Positions 1 to 8,611 of a stretch of DNA of 64,000 bases are shown here, piece after piece. Under the pieces are notes generated by a model, which was given only the letters and a program-made list of their open reading frames with translations, was not told the DNA's origin and did no database searches. Origin of the DNA: Bacteroidales bacterium (GTDB taxonomy: Bacteria > Bacteroidota > Bacteroidia > Bacteroidales > UBA932). Both the position numbers and the translations under genes were made by a program. Location: NCBI GenBank assembly GCA_017935505.1, contig JAGBHM010000024.1:38949-102948 (forward strand). The letters run 5' to 3'. How positions within the stretch are numbered: the first letter of the stretch is position 1; the number at the start of each line of letters is the position of its first letter.

Positions 1-315
1 AAGCTCCGGAATTTCATTAGGATCGTCCTGCAAGTCTGCATCCATTGTAATCACAACATCACCCTGTGCCGCTTCAAAACCGCAGTAGAGGGCGGCGGAT
101 TTTCCGTAATTGCGTCTGAAGGAGATACCGCGCACATGGCTGTCGGTCTCTGCCATTTTCTTGATTATTTTCCACGAAGGGTCTGTGCTGCCGTCGTTTA
201 CCATAATTATTTCATATGACACAGCCATCTTGTCCAGAACATTGTGTATGCCTGCTACAAGTTCTGTAAGCGACTCTGCTTCGTTATATAGAGAAATTAC
301 AATAGAGATATCCAT
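1..315 (-). CDS. Glycosyltransferase family 2 (N-terminal 105 residues, cut by window edge)
   Basis: Translating the minus strand from the ATG at 315 gives an open frame to the window edge. It shows a GT-A glycosyltransferase start: the nucleotide-binding strand and DGSTD (residues 41-45), RRNYGKSAAL (68-77), and the metal-binding MDADLQDDP (91-99). This pattern is typical of polyprenol-phosphate mannosyl/glucosyl transferases (DPM1/GtrB-like), which charge an undecaprenyl-phosphate carrier at the cytoplasmic face of the inner membrane. The donor sugar and acceptor cannot be told from this fragment. The gene follows the DUF4199 gene by only 4 bases, so the two are almost certainly cotranscribed; this pairing is common in Bacteroidota. 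The missing C-terminus could contain membrane segments. Confidence 0.88.
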   Translation of the reverse strand, partial: MDISIVISLYNEAESLTELVAGIHNVLDKMAVSYEIIMVNDGSTDPSWKIIKKMAETDSHVRGISFRRNYGKSAALYCGFEAAQGDVVITMDADLQDDPNEIPEL

Positions 316-319
316 AAAA

Positions 320-841
320 TCAGTTGTTGCCTTGTTCTGCAAAAGGGTCATCTTTTTTTGTGAAGTTAGCAATGATTGAACTCATTACAGCTCCAATCAG
401 CACATAATAAAAGAATGCTGAGAAGAGGGTGATTTGAGGAAGTTTTCCCATCATAGACATGACTGCACTCTCCTCTTCGCTTGAGTAGCTTCCACTTGCA
501 AGGAGTGTATTTACCTGCTCTATGGCTGCATCAATCTGTTCCGGGAAGAGAAGTGTCATACTTATATAAAGGTATGCTGCACATACAATTGAAGAGAAAC
601 AGCATATAAGAAAACCATATTTGAAAGATTCCCCGTATGAAACATTCTGCTCCTGAAGTGAGTGCTGTTTCATGAAATAGTGGAGAAGATATATGCAGCC
701 TCCGAACTTTGCTGCCCACAAAACCATTGAGAAGAGCCCCTCTATTTTGAATACCGACTGCAAAAGGGATGCTATGATTGTTATCAGTGACAATAAAAGG
801 CCGTTGGTTGCGGCAGTGTTCCATTTGTTTGAGGTTGCCAT
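320..841 (-). CDS. DUF4199 family membrane protein
   Basis: A small inner-membrane protein with about four hydrophobic segments. The segments are near residues 12-30, 37-57, 72-96 and 137-160, and the C-terminal tail is short and charged. Length and layout match DUF4199, a Bacteroidota family of unknown function usually found beside a family-2 glycosyltransferase, as here. I place the start at the ATG at 841, giving Met-Ala-Thr-Ser; an in-frame ATG at 853 would add four residues. A perfect minus-strand -7 box lies just upstream at 874-881. The function may be linked to the lipid-carrier glycosyltransferase, but that is inference from context only. Confidence 0.82.
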   Translation of the reverse strand: MATSNKWNTAATNGLLLSLITIIASLLQSVFKIEGLFSMVLWAAKFGGCIYLLHYFMKQHSLQEQNVSYGESFKYGFLICCFSSIVCAAYLYISMTLLFPEQIDAAIEQVNTLLASGSYSSEEESAVMSMMGKLPQITLFSAFFYYVLIGAVMSSIIANFTKKDDPFAEQGNN

Positions 842-869
842 ATTTTTATACATTTATTGGTTAATGCTA

Positions 870-901
870 TTTGCAAAGATAACGAAATTCATTTTACTTT
901 G
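870..901 (+). promoter_or_regulatory. Promoter of the mechanosensitive channel gene
   Basis: TTTG at 870-873 and TTACTTTG at 894-901 are 20 bases apart, the expected -33/-7 arrangement. The -7 differs from TAnnTTTG at one position. It overlaps the divergent promoter for the DUF4199 operon, so the two directions may compete. Confidence 0.5.
874..881 (-). promoter_or_regulatory. -7 promoter element for the DUF4199/glycosyltransferase operon
   Basis: On the minus strand these bases read TATCTTTG, an exact match to the Bacteroidota -7 consensus TAnnTTTG, 33 bases upstream of the ATG. No clear TTTG -33 element stands 19-21 bases further upstream. Confidence 0.6.
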
Positions 902-922
902 CGGTAAAGTGATGTTTATTTT

Positions 923-2110
923 ATGGAAACAATAAATGAAAAACTGGAAACACTTTTGAGATATCTGGGTGTTGAAGATGGATATATGACCTTTGTGCAA
1001 AGAGTGGCACTCATATTCATAATAGTTGTATTGGCATATGTTTCGGAGAAGATCTGCCGCAAATGTCTTGTCCCTGTGATACGCAAGGTGACGGCAAAGA
1101 CTCAGTCTGTATGGGATGACTATCTGTTGGGCGATGAGGTGCTTGGAAATGTATGCCATCTGGTATTCCCTGTAGTTGTCTCGGCTCTTGCCCCGCATGC
1201 CTTCTATGGTGCGGGAGGCCTTTCGGATTTTATCGGGGATATCTGCTGGATATATATTACAATTGTCACCGTAAAGCTCATATGTGGCATCTTTTCGGCC
1301 CTCTACAGAATCTCTAGCGAGCATGAGAAGTTCAGGAATCACTCTCTCAAGGCATTTTATCAGATGCTAAAGCTGGTGACCATATGTATCGGTGTAATAG
1401 TTGTCATAAGCACATTGATAAACAAGAATCCTCTGGCAATACTTACCGGACTCGGTGCTGGAACAGCTATATTGATGCTGGTCTTTCAAGATACCATAAA
1501 GGGGCTTGTGGCCGGCATACAGCTCACTGTGAATGATATGCTCAGACCGGGAGACTGGATTGCAATGCCAAAATATGGTGCCGACGGTTCTGTTATTGAG
1601 GTTACACTCACAACTGTGAAGGTGCGCAACTGGGACAATACCATCACCACTGTGCCTCCATTTGCACTGGTGAATGACTCTTTCCAGAACTGGAGGGGAA
1701 TGTTTGAGAGCGGTGGTCGCAGGGTGAAGAGGTCCATAAATATAGATATGAATACTGTAACCTTCTGTACTGAGGAACAGATGGCCGGTTTCAGGCAGCA
1801 GCCGTGGATGGCAGGATTTGAACCAATAGGCGATAAAGAGGTGAATCTCTACATATTCCGCCACTATCTGGAGCACTATCTGGGCAACCATGCAAAGGTG
1901 AATAAGGAGCAGACAATGATGGTGAGGCAACTGCAACCTACCGCTGAAGGACTGCCTTTGGAACTCTATTTCTTTTCGGCCGATACTGCGTGGATTAATT
2001 ATGAGAGGTTGCAGGCTGAGGTCTTCGACCACATCCTGGCGGTGCTTCCTCAGTTTGGCTTAAGGGTGTTCCAAAGCCCTGCAGGAAGGGATTTGTCGAG
2101 GATAAATTGA
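923..2110 (+). CDS. Mechanosensitive ion channel, MscS family (YbdG-like)
   Basis: A 395-residue inner-membrane channel that opens under membrane tension and releases solutes during osmotic downshock. Five hydrophobic segments are visible at about 25-42, 76-93, 103-127, 149-166 and 170-188. The last is the glycine/alanine-rich pore helix ([17 protein letters not shown]), followed directly by the MscS beta domain with RPGDWI (about 208-213) and the VRNWDNT strand typical of YbdG. The [10 protein letters not shown] stretch and the extended C-terminus also fit the YbdG subgroup rather than short MscS. It stands alone, diverging from the DUF4199 gene, and is followed by the thrS promoter. Family assignment is secure; conductance properties are unknown. 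Confidence 0.92.
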   Translation: METINEKLETLLRYLGVEDGYMTFVQRVALIFIIVVLAYVSEKICRKCLVPVIRKVTAKTQSVWDDYLLGDEVLGNVCHLVFPVVVSALAPHAFYGAGGLSDFIGDICWIYITIVTVKLICGIFSALYRISSEHEKFRNHSLKAFYQMLKLVTICIGVIVVISTLINKNPLAILTGLGAGTAILMLVFQDTIKGLVAGIQLTVNDMLRPGDWIAMPKYGADGSVIEVTLTTVKVRNWDNTITTVPPFALVNDSFQNWRGMFESGGRRVKRSINIDMNTVTFCTEEQMAGFRQQPWMAGFEPIGDKEVNLYIFRHYLEHYLGNHAKVNKEQTMMVRQLQPTAEGLPLELYFFSADTAWINYERLQAEVFDHILAVLPQFGLRVFQSPAGRDLSRIN

Positions 2111-2151
2111 TGATGTATATAGTATTTTTGCTGTAGTTTATTTAAAAATTG

Positions 2152-2159
2152 TATCTTTG
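2152..2159 (+). promoter_or_regulatory. Promoter of the thrS-infC-rpmI-rplT-lepB operon
   Basis: TATCTTTG at 2152-2159 matches the -7 consensus exactly, and TTTG at 2127-2130 sits 21 bases upstream as a -33 element. Transcription should therefore start near 2166, which rules out the in-frame TTG at 2157 as the thrS start. Confidence 0.65.
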
Positions 2160-2189
2160 TACGATATTTTTGACAATAACATATACAAT

Positions 2190-4130
2190 ATGATTAATAT
2201 AACATTTCCTGATGGTAGCGTACGCCAATATGAAGCTGGCGTAAATGGCTTGGAAATTGCAAAAAGCATCAGCCCAAGGTTGGCTTCTGATGTGTTGGCA
2301 GTTTCTGTAAACAATGAGATTTATGATCTGCTCAGACCAATAAATTCGGATGCTTCTATAAGATTGCACAAATGGGAAGATCCTGAGGCCAAGAAGACAT
2401 TCTGGCACTCATCTTCACACCTTATGGCTGAGGCTCTAGAGGCTATTTTCCCTGGTATCAAATTTGGTATAGGACCTGCTATCGAAACAGGTTTCTATTA
2501 TGATGTAGACCTTGGAGAGAGAAACATTACAGAGGCTGACCTTAAGAAAATAGAGGATAAAATGATTGAACTGGCCCGTCAGAAAGAGACTTTCGTGAGA
2601 AAGGATATCTCAAAGGAGGAGGCCATGAAGACATATACAGAGAAGGGTGACGAGTACAAATGTGACCTTATCAAAGATCTTGAGGATGGTACAATCACAT
2701 TCTACACAAACGGAAACTTTACCGATTTGTGCCGTGGGCCTCACTTGGTTGATACATCTGTAATCAAGGCTGTAAAACTCACTTCAATTGCAGGTGCATA
2801 CTGGAGAGGCAATGAGAACAACAAGATGCTTACCCGTATTTATGGTGTGACTTTCCCTAAAAAATCGATGTTGGACGAGTATCTTCAGATGCTCGAAGAG
2901 GCTAAGAAACGTGACCATAGAAAACTTGGCAAGGAGCTTGAACTGTTTGCATTCTCACAGAGAGTGGGCCAGGGTCTTCCTTTGTGGTTGCCAAGAGGTG
3001 CCGCTTTGCGTGAGAAATTGGAGAACTTCCTCAAAAAGGTGCAGAAACAGCACGGATATCTTCCTGTAATCACACCTCATATCGGACAGAAAGAGCTTTA
3101 TGTTACTTCTGGTCACTATGCAAAATATGGTGCAGATTCATTCAGACCTATCACCACTCCACAGGAGGGTGAAGAGTTCCTGCTCAAACCTATGAACTGT
3201 CCGCACCACTGTGAAATATACAAGACAAAACCACGTTCATACAAAGATCTTCCTATCCGCTTTGCTGAGTTTGGAACTGTATACAGATATGAACAAAGTG
3301 GTGAGTTGCATGGTTTGACAAGGGTTAGAGGATTTACTCAGGATGATGCCCACCTCTTTGTAAGACCAGACCAGTTGAAGGATGAGTTCTGCAAAGTAAT
3401 CGATATCGTGCTTTATATATTCAAGACCCTTAATTTCGACCAATATACAGCACAGGTTTCATTGAGGGATCCTAACAACAGGGAGAAATATATTGGTACC
3501 GACGAAAATTGGGAGAAGGCTGAGAATGCAATTATCGAGGCTGCAAAAGAGAAGGGTCTCAATACTGTAGTGGAGTATGGAGAGGCTGCATTCTACGGAC
3601 CTAAGCTCGACTTTATGGTTAAGGATGCAATTGGAAGAAAATGGCAGTTGGGAACAATTCAGGTAGACTACAACCTTCCTGAGCGTTTCGACCTTGAATA
3701 TACAGGTGCCGATGACAAGAAATACCGTCCTATTATGATCCACAGGGCTCCGTTCGGTTCTATGGAGAGGTTCGTGGCTGTATTGTTGGAGCATACTGGC
3801 GGCAAATTGCCTTTGTGGCTTGCGCCAGATCAGGTGGTGGTACTTCCTGTAAGTGAAAAATATAACGAATTTGCAAAAAAAGTTTGTAATTTGTTGAATA
3901 ATTGCGATATTCGCGCCTCAATTGACGACCGTAACGAGACTATCGGTAAGAAAATTAGGGAAAACGAACTTAAGAGAATGCCTTATCAGTTGATAGTGGG
4001 TGAGAAGGAGGCGTCTGAGGATAAGGTTTCTGTAAGAAAGCAAGGTGGTGAAGATCTTGGAGTTATGGGTATCCAGGATTTCGCTGCTTATATTAATGAA
4101 GAGATTAAAAAACAATTGAGTAATAACTAA
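2190..4130 (+). CDS. thrS: Threonine--tRNA ligase
   Basis: Cytoplasmic enzyme that charges tRNA-Thr and edits mischarged serine. The 646-residue protein has the full class II layout: an N-terminal TGS domain (1-62), the editing domain with the HSSSH motif (H73, H77) and CRGPHL, the catalytic core with [10 protein letters not shown] and the [21 protein letters not shown] region, and the C-terminal anticodon domain. The start is the ATG at 2190. An in-frame TTG at 2157 lies within the promoter -7 element, so it cannot be used. It is first in a translation operon with infC, rpmI, rplT and lepB, and infC is in the same reading frame 21 bases after the stop. Confidence 0.97.
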   Translation: MINITFPDGSVRQYEAGVNGLEIAKSISPRLASDVLAVSVNNEIYDLLRPINSDASIRLHKWEDPEAKKTFWHSSSHLMAEALEAIFPGIKFGIGPAIETGFYYDVDLGERNITEADLKKIEDKMIELARQKETFVRKDISKEEAMKTYTEKGDEYKCDLIKDLEDGTITFYTNGNFTDLCRGPHLVDTSVIKAVKLTSIAGAYWRGNENNKMLTRIYGVTFPKKSMLDEYLQMLEEAKKRDHRKLGKELELFAFSQRVGQGLPLWLPRGAALREKLENFLKKVQKQHGYLPVITPHIGQKELYVTSGHYAKYGADSFRPITTPQEGEEFLLKPMNCPHHCEIYKTKPRSYKDLPIRFAEFGTVYRYEQSGELHGLTRVRGFTQDDAHLFVRPDQLKDEFCKVIDIVLYIFKTLNFDQYTAQVSLRDPNNREKYIGTDENWEKAENAIIEAAKEKGLNTVVEYGEAAFYGPKLDFMVKDAIGRKWQLGTIQVDYNLPERFDLEYTGADDKKYRPIMIHRAPFGSMERFVAVLLEHTGGKLPLWLAPDQVVVLPVSEKYNEFAKKVCNLLNNCDIRASIDDRNETIGKKIRENELKRMPYQLIVGEKEASEDKVSVRKQGGEDLGVMGIQDFAAYINEEIKKQLSNN

Positions 4131-4138
4131 TAAAGTAT

Positions 4139-4144
4139 AGGAGG
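4139..4144 (+). promoter_or_regulatory. Strong ribosome binding site deciding the infC start
   Basis: A full AGGAGG is followed by seven bases and then ATC at 4152. Strong Shine-Dalgarno sequences are rare in this phylum and hardly seen elsewhere in this window, so the element marks the true infC start despite the lack of a standard start codon. Confidence 0.8.
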
Positions 4145-4151
4145 ATTTCTT

Positions 4152-4775
4152 ATCGCAACACCATTTAAACCGCGTCCAGGGGGTGGTATTAAAAAACCGA
4201 ACAACACCTCATCAGCTCCTTTTCAGAAAGGTGCAAGGCCTGCCAATGGGCAGCATAAAAAAGATGATGGCCCCCGTATTAATGAAGAAATAAAATCGCC
4301 TCAGGTGAGAGTAGTGGGAGAGAATGTACCACAGCAAGGGGTATATCCGTTGGCAGAGGCTCTGAAAATGGCGGTTGAGCAGGAATTGGATTTGGTGGAA
4401 ATATCTCCTAATGCAGATCCGCCGGTATGTAAGATTATCGATTACCAGAAATTCTTGTACCAGCAGAAAAAGAAGGCAAAGGAGATGAAAGCCAATGCCA
4501 GCAAGGTTGTCATCAAGGAGATCAGGTTCGGTCCTCAAACTGATGAGCATGATTTTCAGTTCAAACTCAAACATGCAAAAGGTTTCCTTGCCGACGGATT
4601 CAAAGTTAAAGCTTACGTGTTTTTCAAAGGCCGTTCGATATTGTTCTCCGAGCAGGGCGAGAAGTTGCTTTTGAGATTTGCAGTTGAACTCGAAGATTGC
4701 GGAAAAGCAGAGCAGATGCCACGCCTCGAAGGTAAGAGAATGATAATGATGATAGCGCCTTCAAAGAAGAAATAA
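4152..4775 (+). CDS. infC: Translation initiation factor IF-3 with AUC start codon
   Basis: IF-3 binds the 30S subunit and checks the start codon-initiator tRNA pairing. The conserved N-domain motif RINEEI lies upstream of the first ordinary start codon (GTG at 4305), so translation must begin earlier. The frame is open back to a TAA at 4131 with no ATG, GTG or TTG, and ATC at 4152 follows AGGAGG with 7-base spacing. The resulting 207-residue protein has a basic, proline- and glycine-rich N-terminal extension (about 40 residues), the N-domain, a linker helix rich in lysine, and the C-domain ending in lysines. In Escherichia coli infC starts with AUU, and IF-3 represses its own synthesis through that codon; AUC would serve the same feedback here. 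Confidence 0.92.
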   Translation: MATPFKPRPGGGIKKPNNTSSAPFQKGARPANGQHKKDDGPRINEEIKSPQVRVVGENVPQQGVYPLAEALKMAVEQELDLVEISPNADPPVCKIIDYQKFLYQQKKKAKEMKANASKVVIKEIRFGPQTDEHDFQFKLKHAKGFLADGFKVKAYVFFKGRSILFSEQGEKLLLRFAVELEDCGKAEQMPRLEGKRMIMMIAPSKKK

Positions 4776-4807
4776 CTTTTTTATTAACCATAAAATATTT
4801 TTAAGCA

Positions 4808-5002
4808 ATGCCTAAGATGAAGACCAACTCCGGTGCTAAAAAGCGTTTCGAGCTTACCGGATCGGGAAAAATTAAAAGAAAGCACGCTTTCAAAAGTCAC
4901 ATTTTGACTAAAAAGACAACTAAGCAAAAAAGAAATCTTACTTACTCTGCTATTGTAACTTCAGCAGATGAAAAGAGAGTAAAGGCTTTGATTTTAGCTT
5001 AA
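4808..5002 (+). CDS. rpmI: 50S ribosomal protein L35
   Basis: A 64-residue, very basic protein of the large ribosomal subunit, starting with the family signature [14 protein letters not shown] and carrying [14 protein letters not shown]. Length is normal for L35. It lies 32 bases after infC and 80 bases before rplT in the conserved infC-rpmI-rplT order; in many bacteria L20 represses this operon at the mRNA level, but no leader pseudoknot was evident here by eye. Confidence 0.96.
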   Translation: MPKMKTNSGAKKRFELTGSGKIKRKHAFKSHILTKKTTKQKRNLTYSAIVTSADEKRVKALILA

Positions 5003-5082
5003 ATTTATTATTTATTAACCGGATGATCAGCAGAAAAGTTTCTTAAAGGGAAGAACGCTGACATTCACAAAACATTAAAAGT

Positions 5083-5427
5083 ATGCCAAGATCGGTAAAT
5101 GCGGTTGCTTCGAGAGCCCGCAGAAAAAAAATTCTCAAACAGACAAGAGGTAATTTTTTGGCAAGAGCTAATGTATGGACAGTTGCCAAGAATACTTATG
5201 AAAAAGGTTTAACTTACGCTTACAGAGATCGTAAGACCAAAAAAAGATATTTCCGTGCGCTTTGGATTCAGAGAATCAACGCTGCAGCTCGCGCTCACGG
5301 TATGAATTATTCTCAATTTATAGGAAAATTGGCAAAGAACAATGTTGGTCTTAACCGTAAAGTTCTTGCTGATTTGGCAATGAATAATCCTCAAGCATTT
5401 GAGGCTATCATCAATTCTGTAAAATAG
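5083..5427 (+). CDS. rplT: 50S ribosomal protein L20
   Basis: A 114-residue basic protein needed for early large-subunit assembly. It begins [19 protein letters not shown] and contains the typical helical repeats [15 protein letters not shown] and [14 protein letters not shown] segments. Length matches the family. It is followed after only 10 bases by lepB, so the signal peptidase gene is probably cotranscribed with the ribosomal protein genes. Confidence 0.96.
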   Translation: MPRSVNAVASRARRKKILKQTRGNFLARANVWTVAKNTYEKGLTYAYRDRKTKKRYFRALWIQRINAAARAHGMNYSQFIGKLAKNNVGLNRKVLADLAMNNPQAFEAIINSVK

Positions 5428-5437
5428 TTGGTCCAAA

Positions 5438-6790
5438 TTGAGTTTCGGTTTCTTACATAACAAATGGTTTAAATTTTCCCTTTGGGGCGGCCTCTATCTG
5501 TTATGGGTTATATGGCTCGGAAATTATTGGTGGCTTTTGGGCCTTGCAGTAATTTTTGATCTCTACATAACAAAAAAAGTAAAGTGGGCCTTCTGGAGAA
5601 AGAGACCGGAGAAGGGTGGTAAAAGTAACGGATGGCTTGAGTGGTTGGATGCACTGATTTTTGCGTTGGTTGCGGCAACTTTTATCAGGATGTTCTTTAT
5701 TGAAGCCTATACAATCCCTACCGGTTCAATGGAAAAGACCCTGCTTGTTGGAGACTATCTGTTTGTAAGCAAAGTGGCCTATGGCCCGAGAGTTCCCGAA
5801 ACTCCGATATCGTTCCCGTTGGTTCACAATGTGATGCCGATTACAGGAGGAGAATCATATTCTGAGATCATAAAAAATGACTACAGGAGACTGAAAGGTT
5901 TTTCAAATGTGAAGAGGGATGATATAGTGGTATTTGGATTTCCACATGGAGATACAGTTCTTAAAGCACTGCCTCAAGACGACTACTACCAGCTGGTGAG
6001 GATGAATGATAACAACAGGGAGTATACCCAGAAGATGTATGGTCCCGTTATCGTAAGGCCTAATGATAAAAAAGACAATTATGTCAAACGCTGCGTGGCA
6101 GTTGCCGGAGACACTTTAAGCGTAGTCAACGGTAATGTGTTTGTAAATGGAGTTCCACAACCGGAATTCGAAGGTTTGCAGAGCACTTATACCGTTTATA
6201 CAAATGGCTCGGCCATTAACCCAAAGATTTTGAAGGAGATCGGACTTACACCTCAAGAGGTATATTTCGATCCTTCGCTACCAGGATATCCCGACATGAC
6301 TCTTACAAAGAGCGAGTTGGCAAAGGTCAAGGATCTTGCGGTTGTTGCTGAGATAAGGGAGAATATAGATGTTTATCCGCCTGATTATCCCGATTCCCCT
6401 ATACTTCTCTTCCCGTTCACTGAGAACTTTGAATGGACAAGAGACAACTACGGACCGATATGGGTTCCGGCAAAAGGGGCAACTGTTGGACTCACTTTGG
6501 AGAATCTACCTCTGTACCAGAGAATAATTTCTGCTTATGAGAAGAACAGTCTGGAGGTTAAAGATGGTGAAATTTACATCAACGGCGAGAAGTCGGACTC
6601 CTATACATTTAAACAGGATTACTACTTTATGATGGGCGATAACAGACACCATTCATTGGATTCGCGTTATTGGGGTTTTGTTCCTGAAGACCATATAGTA
6701 GGAAAGCCGGCAATGCTCTGGTTCTCTACAGATAAGTATGAGTCATTCCCGTCAAATATAAGATGGAACAGACTGTTTAAGTTTCTATAA
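5438..6790 (+). CDS. lepB: Signal peptidase I
   Basis: Inner-membrane serine protease that removes signal peptides from exported proteins. Hydrophobic segments lie at about 13-42 and 71-89, followed by the catalytic serine in PTGSMEK (S97) and the general base lysine in YVKRCVAVAGD (K217). The C-terminal GDNRHHSLDSRYWG box and VGKP motif complete the S26 family signature. At 450 residues it is longer than the E. coli enzyme; much of the excess lies between S97 and K217 and after K217, as is usual in Bacteroidota. The only start available after the in-frame stop at 5420 is the TTG at 5438, 10 bases behind rplT. Confidence 0.93.
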   Translation: MSFGFLHNKWFKFSLWGGLYLLWVIWLGNYWWLLGLAVIFDLYITKKVKWAFWRKRPEKGGKSNGWLEWLDALIFALVAATFIRMFFIEAYTIPTGSMEKTLLVGDYLFVSKVAYGPRVPETPISFPLVHNVMPITGGESYSEIIKNDYRRLKGFSNVKRDDIVVFGFPHGDTVLKALPQDDYYQLVRMNDNNREYTQKMYGPVIVRPNDKKDNYVKRCVAVAGDTLSVVNGNVFVNGVPQPEFEGLQSTYTVYTNGSAINPKILKEIGLTPQEVYFDPSLPGYPDMTLTKSELAKVKDLAVVAEIRENIDVYPPDYPDSPILLFPFTENFEWTRDNYGPIWVPAKGATVGLTLENLPLYQRIISAYEKNSLEVKDGEIYINGEKSDSYTFKQDYYFMMGDNRHHSLDSRYWGFVPEDHIVGKPAMLWFSTDKYESFPSNIRWNRLFKFL

Positions 6791-6797
6791 AAAAACA

Positions 6798-6829
6798 TTT
6801 GTATATTAGAAAAAAAAGAGTGATATTTG
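6798..6829 (+). promoter_or_regulatory. Promoter of the rpmB-rpmG-DUF4295 operon
   Basis: TTTG at 6798-6801 and GATATTTG at 6822-6829 are 20 bases apart. The -7 element differs from TAnnTTTG only at its first base. It lies about 44 bases before the rpmB start in an A-rich leader. Confidence 0.55.
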
Positions 6830-6872
6830 CACCCTCTAAAATTTTGAATAATAATAAAAACGCAATATAAAA

Positions 6873-7115
6873 ATGGCAAAGATTTGTCAAATTACAGGTA
6901 AAAAAAGAATGATCGGAAACAATGTTTCCCATTCTAAGCGTCGTACAAAACGTGAGTTTGCCCTCAACTTGAGAACTAAAAAGTTCTGGTTGGAGGAAGA
7001 GAAGAGATTCGTAACATTGAGAGTTACAGCAGCTGGTATGAGAAATATCCACAAAAATGGTTTGGCTGCTTCTTTGAAAACTGCTTCTGAGAAAGGTTTA
7101 ATAAACATAGTGTAA
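6873..7115 (+). CDS. rpmB: 50S ribosomal protein L28
   Basis: An 80-residue ribosomal protein with the signature [27 protein letters not shown] and the later [15 protein letters not shown]. The N-terminal C-x-x-T-G-K-K form and length are normal for Bacteroidota L28. It heads a three-gene unit with rpmG and a DUF4295 gene ending at a strong terminator. Confidence 0.95.
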   Translation: MAKICQITGKKRMIGNNVSHSKRRTKREFALNLRTKKFWLEEEKRFVTLRVTAAGMRNIHKNGLAASLKTASEKGLINIV

Positions 7116-7127
7116 ATATATTGAGAT

Positions 7128-7310
7128 ATGGCAAAGAAAGGTAATAGAGTTCAAGTTATACTCGAGTGTACAGAACAAAGAGAAAGTGGTGTACCAGGCA
7201 TGTCAAGGTATATTACCACTAAAAACAAAAAGAATACAACACAAAGATTAGAGCGTAAAAAGTATAATCCTTATTTGAAGAAGGTTACTTTGCACCGCGA
7301 GATTAAATAA
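7128..7310 (+). CDS. rpmG: 50S ribosomal protein L33
   Basis: A 60-residue basic protein with the L33 pattern, including [26 protein letters not shown]. No zinc-binding cysteine pairs are present: only one cysteine, at residue 14, is seen, so this is the zinc-independent (C-minus) form. It lies 12 bases after rpmB and 20 bases before the DUF4295 gene. Confidence 0.94.
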   Translation: MAKKGNRVQVILECTEQRESGVPGMSRYITTKNKKNTTQRLERKKYNPYLKKVTLHREIK

Positions 7311-7330
7311 TTTTTAAAAACTTTTAAGAA

Positions 7331-7492
7331 ATGGCAAAGAAAGCGGTAGCTACCTTTAGTGGTGACAAATCACAGTTGAGAAATTTCGTAAAATGTATCC
7401 GCATGGTGAAATCAGAGAAGACCGGCGCTTACATGTTCAATGAAGAGATGGTACCAACAGCTCTTGTAAAGGACTTTTTCGCAAAGAAATAA
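7331..7492 (+). CDS. DUF4295 family small protein
   Basis: A 53-residue basic protein starting MAKKAVATFSG and ending DFFAKK. DUF4295 proteins occur throughout Bacteroidota directly after rpmB-rpmG and before ftsY, exactly the position seen here. The lysine-rich composition and the ribosomal operon suggest a ribosome-associated or lineage-specific ribosomal protein, but no function is visible in the sequence. The operon ends 21 bases later in a hairpin terminator. Confidence 0.9.
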   Translation: MAKKAVATFSGDKSQLRNFVKCIRMVKSEKTGAYMFNEEMVPTALVKDFFAKK

Positions 7493-7513
7493 TTTTTGCG
7501 TTGAGAATAGATG

Positions 7514-7549
7514 AAAAAGCTGCAATCCAGTATGGGTTGCAGCTTTTTT
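7514..7549 (+). terminator. Rho-independent terminator after rpmB-rpmG-DUF4295
   Basis: GCTGCAATCC at 7519-7528 pairs with GGGTTGCAGC at 7534-7543 (one G-U pair) around a five-base loop, followed by six T residues. A-tract bases at 7514-7518 can extend the stem. Confidence 0.85.
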
Positions 7550-7575
7550 GTTGTCATATTTTTTCATTTATTTGC

Positions 7576-7583
7576 TATATTTG
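7576..7583 (+). promoter_or_regulatory. -7 promoter element of ftsY-pheT
   Basis: TATATTTG matches TAnnTTTG exactly, 27 bases before the ftsY ATG. A weak -33 (TTG at 7551-7553) lies 22 bases upstream. Confidence 0.6.
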
Positions 7584-7609
7584 CAAGTTACTAAGCAAAC
7601 TTACATATT

Positions 7610-8596
7610 ATGGCATTTTTCGGATTATTCGGTAAAAAGAGCAAGGAGGAGAAAGCCTCATTGGATCAAGGTCTGCAGAAGACCAAAACCGGTATTTTTG
7701 ATAAGATATCGCGTGCTATTGTGGGCAAGTCCAAAGTGGATGATGATGTGCTCGACGGCATAGAGGAGGCCCTTATTGCCTCTGATATAGGTGTGGAGAC
7801 TACTCTTAAGATCATTGATAGCCTTGAAGAGAGGGTTGCCCGTGACAAATTCATGAATACAGATGAGCTTTACTCCATTTTGCGTGAGGAGATAGAGGCG
7901 TTGCTGAATATTGAGCATAAAGATGATGCTGCTGATGGGGATGATGAGGTACAAGAGAATTCGGTGTTTGATTTCTCAAAGAAACCTTATGTGATAATGG
8001 TTGTTGGAGTGAATGGAGTGGGTAAAACCACAACTATCGGAAAATTGGCGTCGAGGCTTAAAAATTCGGGAAAGAAGGTTGTGCTTGGTGCTGCCGACAC
8101 TTTCAGGGCTGCTGCTGTTGATCAGCTTGTAATATGGAGTGAAAGGGCTGGTGTGCCTATTGTAAAGCAGGGAATGGGTGCCGATCCTGCCTCGGTTGCA
8201 TATGATACCCTCAAATCGGCTGTTGCCCAGGATGCGGATGTGGTGCTTATTGATACCGCAGGCCGCCTGCATAACAAAATCAATCTGATGAATGAGCTCA
8301 CAAAAATAAGGAATGTGATGCGTAAAGTTGTTCCTGATGCTCCGCATGAGGTACTTCTGGTTCTCGACGGTTCTACAGGTCAGAATGCATACCAGCAGGC
8401 TAAGGAGTTTACAAAGGCAACCGATGTAACGGCATTGGCTGTGACAAAACTGGATGGAACTGCAAAAGGTGGAGTTGTGATTGGTATTGCAGACCAGTTC
8501 CAGATTCCGGTGAAGTTCATTGGTGTGGGCGAGAAGATAGAAGATCTGCAGGTCTTCGACAAGAAGGCATTTGTTGCATCATTATTTAAAGACTAA
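7610..8596 (+). CDS. ftsY: Signal recognition particle receptor FtsY
   Basis: SRP-receptor GTPase that docks ribosome-SRP complexes at the inner membrane. The N-domain (about 30-105) leads into the G-domain with P-loop GVNGVGKT (133-140), DTFRAAA, DTAGRLHNK, TKLDGTAKGG and the closing GVGEKIEDL. The 328-residue protein has only a short acidic linker (DDAADGDDEVQE), not the long acidic A-domain of E. coli FtsY, as is normal in this phylum. It begins at the ATG at 7610 with the amphipathic MAFFGLFGKK membrane-contact segment. pheT follows after 15 bases. Confidence 0.96.
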   Translation: MAFFGLFGKKSKEEKASLDQGLQKTKTGIFDKISRAIVGKSKVDDDVLDGIEEALIASDIGVETTLKIIDSLEERVARDKFMNTDELYSILREEIEALLNIEHKDDAADGDDEVQENSVFDFSKKPYVIMVVGVNGVGKTTTIGKLASRLKNSGKKVVLGAADTFRAAAVDQLVIWSERAGVPIVKQGMGADPASVAYDTLKSAVAQDADVVLIDTAGRLHNKINLMNELTKIRNVMRKVVPDAPHEVLLVLDGSTGQNAYQQAKEFTKATDVTALAVTKLDGTAKGGVVIGIADQFQIPVKFIGVGEKIEDLQVFDKKAFVASLFKD

Positions 8597-8611
8597 TAAA
8601 TTTCTAAAGAT

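Noticed and set aside
1367..2032. Long antisense open frames, such as the 221-codon one opposite the MscS-type gene
   Set aside because: They lie wholly opposite strongly conserved genes, have no family features and are expected by chance from codon bias.
2157..2190. Extended thrS start at TTG 2157
   Set aside because: The codon is part of the -7 promoter element, so it would not be in the transcript.
4305..4775. IF-3 starting at GTG 4305
   Set aside because: This start would cut off the conserved RINEEI motif of the N-domain and has no ribosome binding site; ATC 4152 fits far better.
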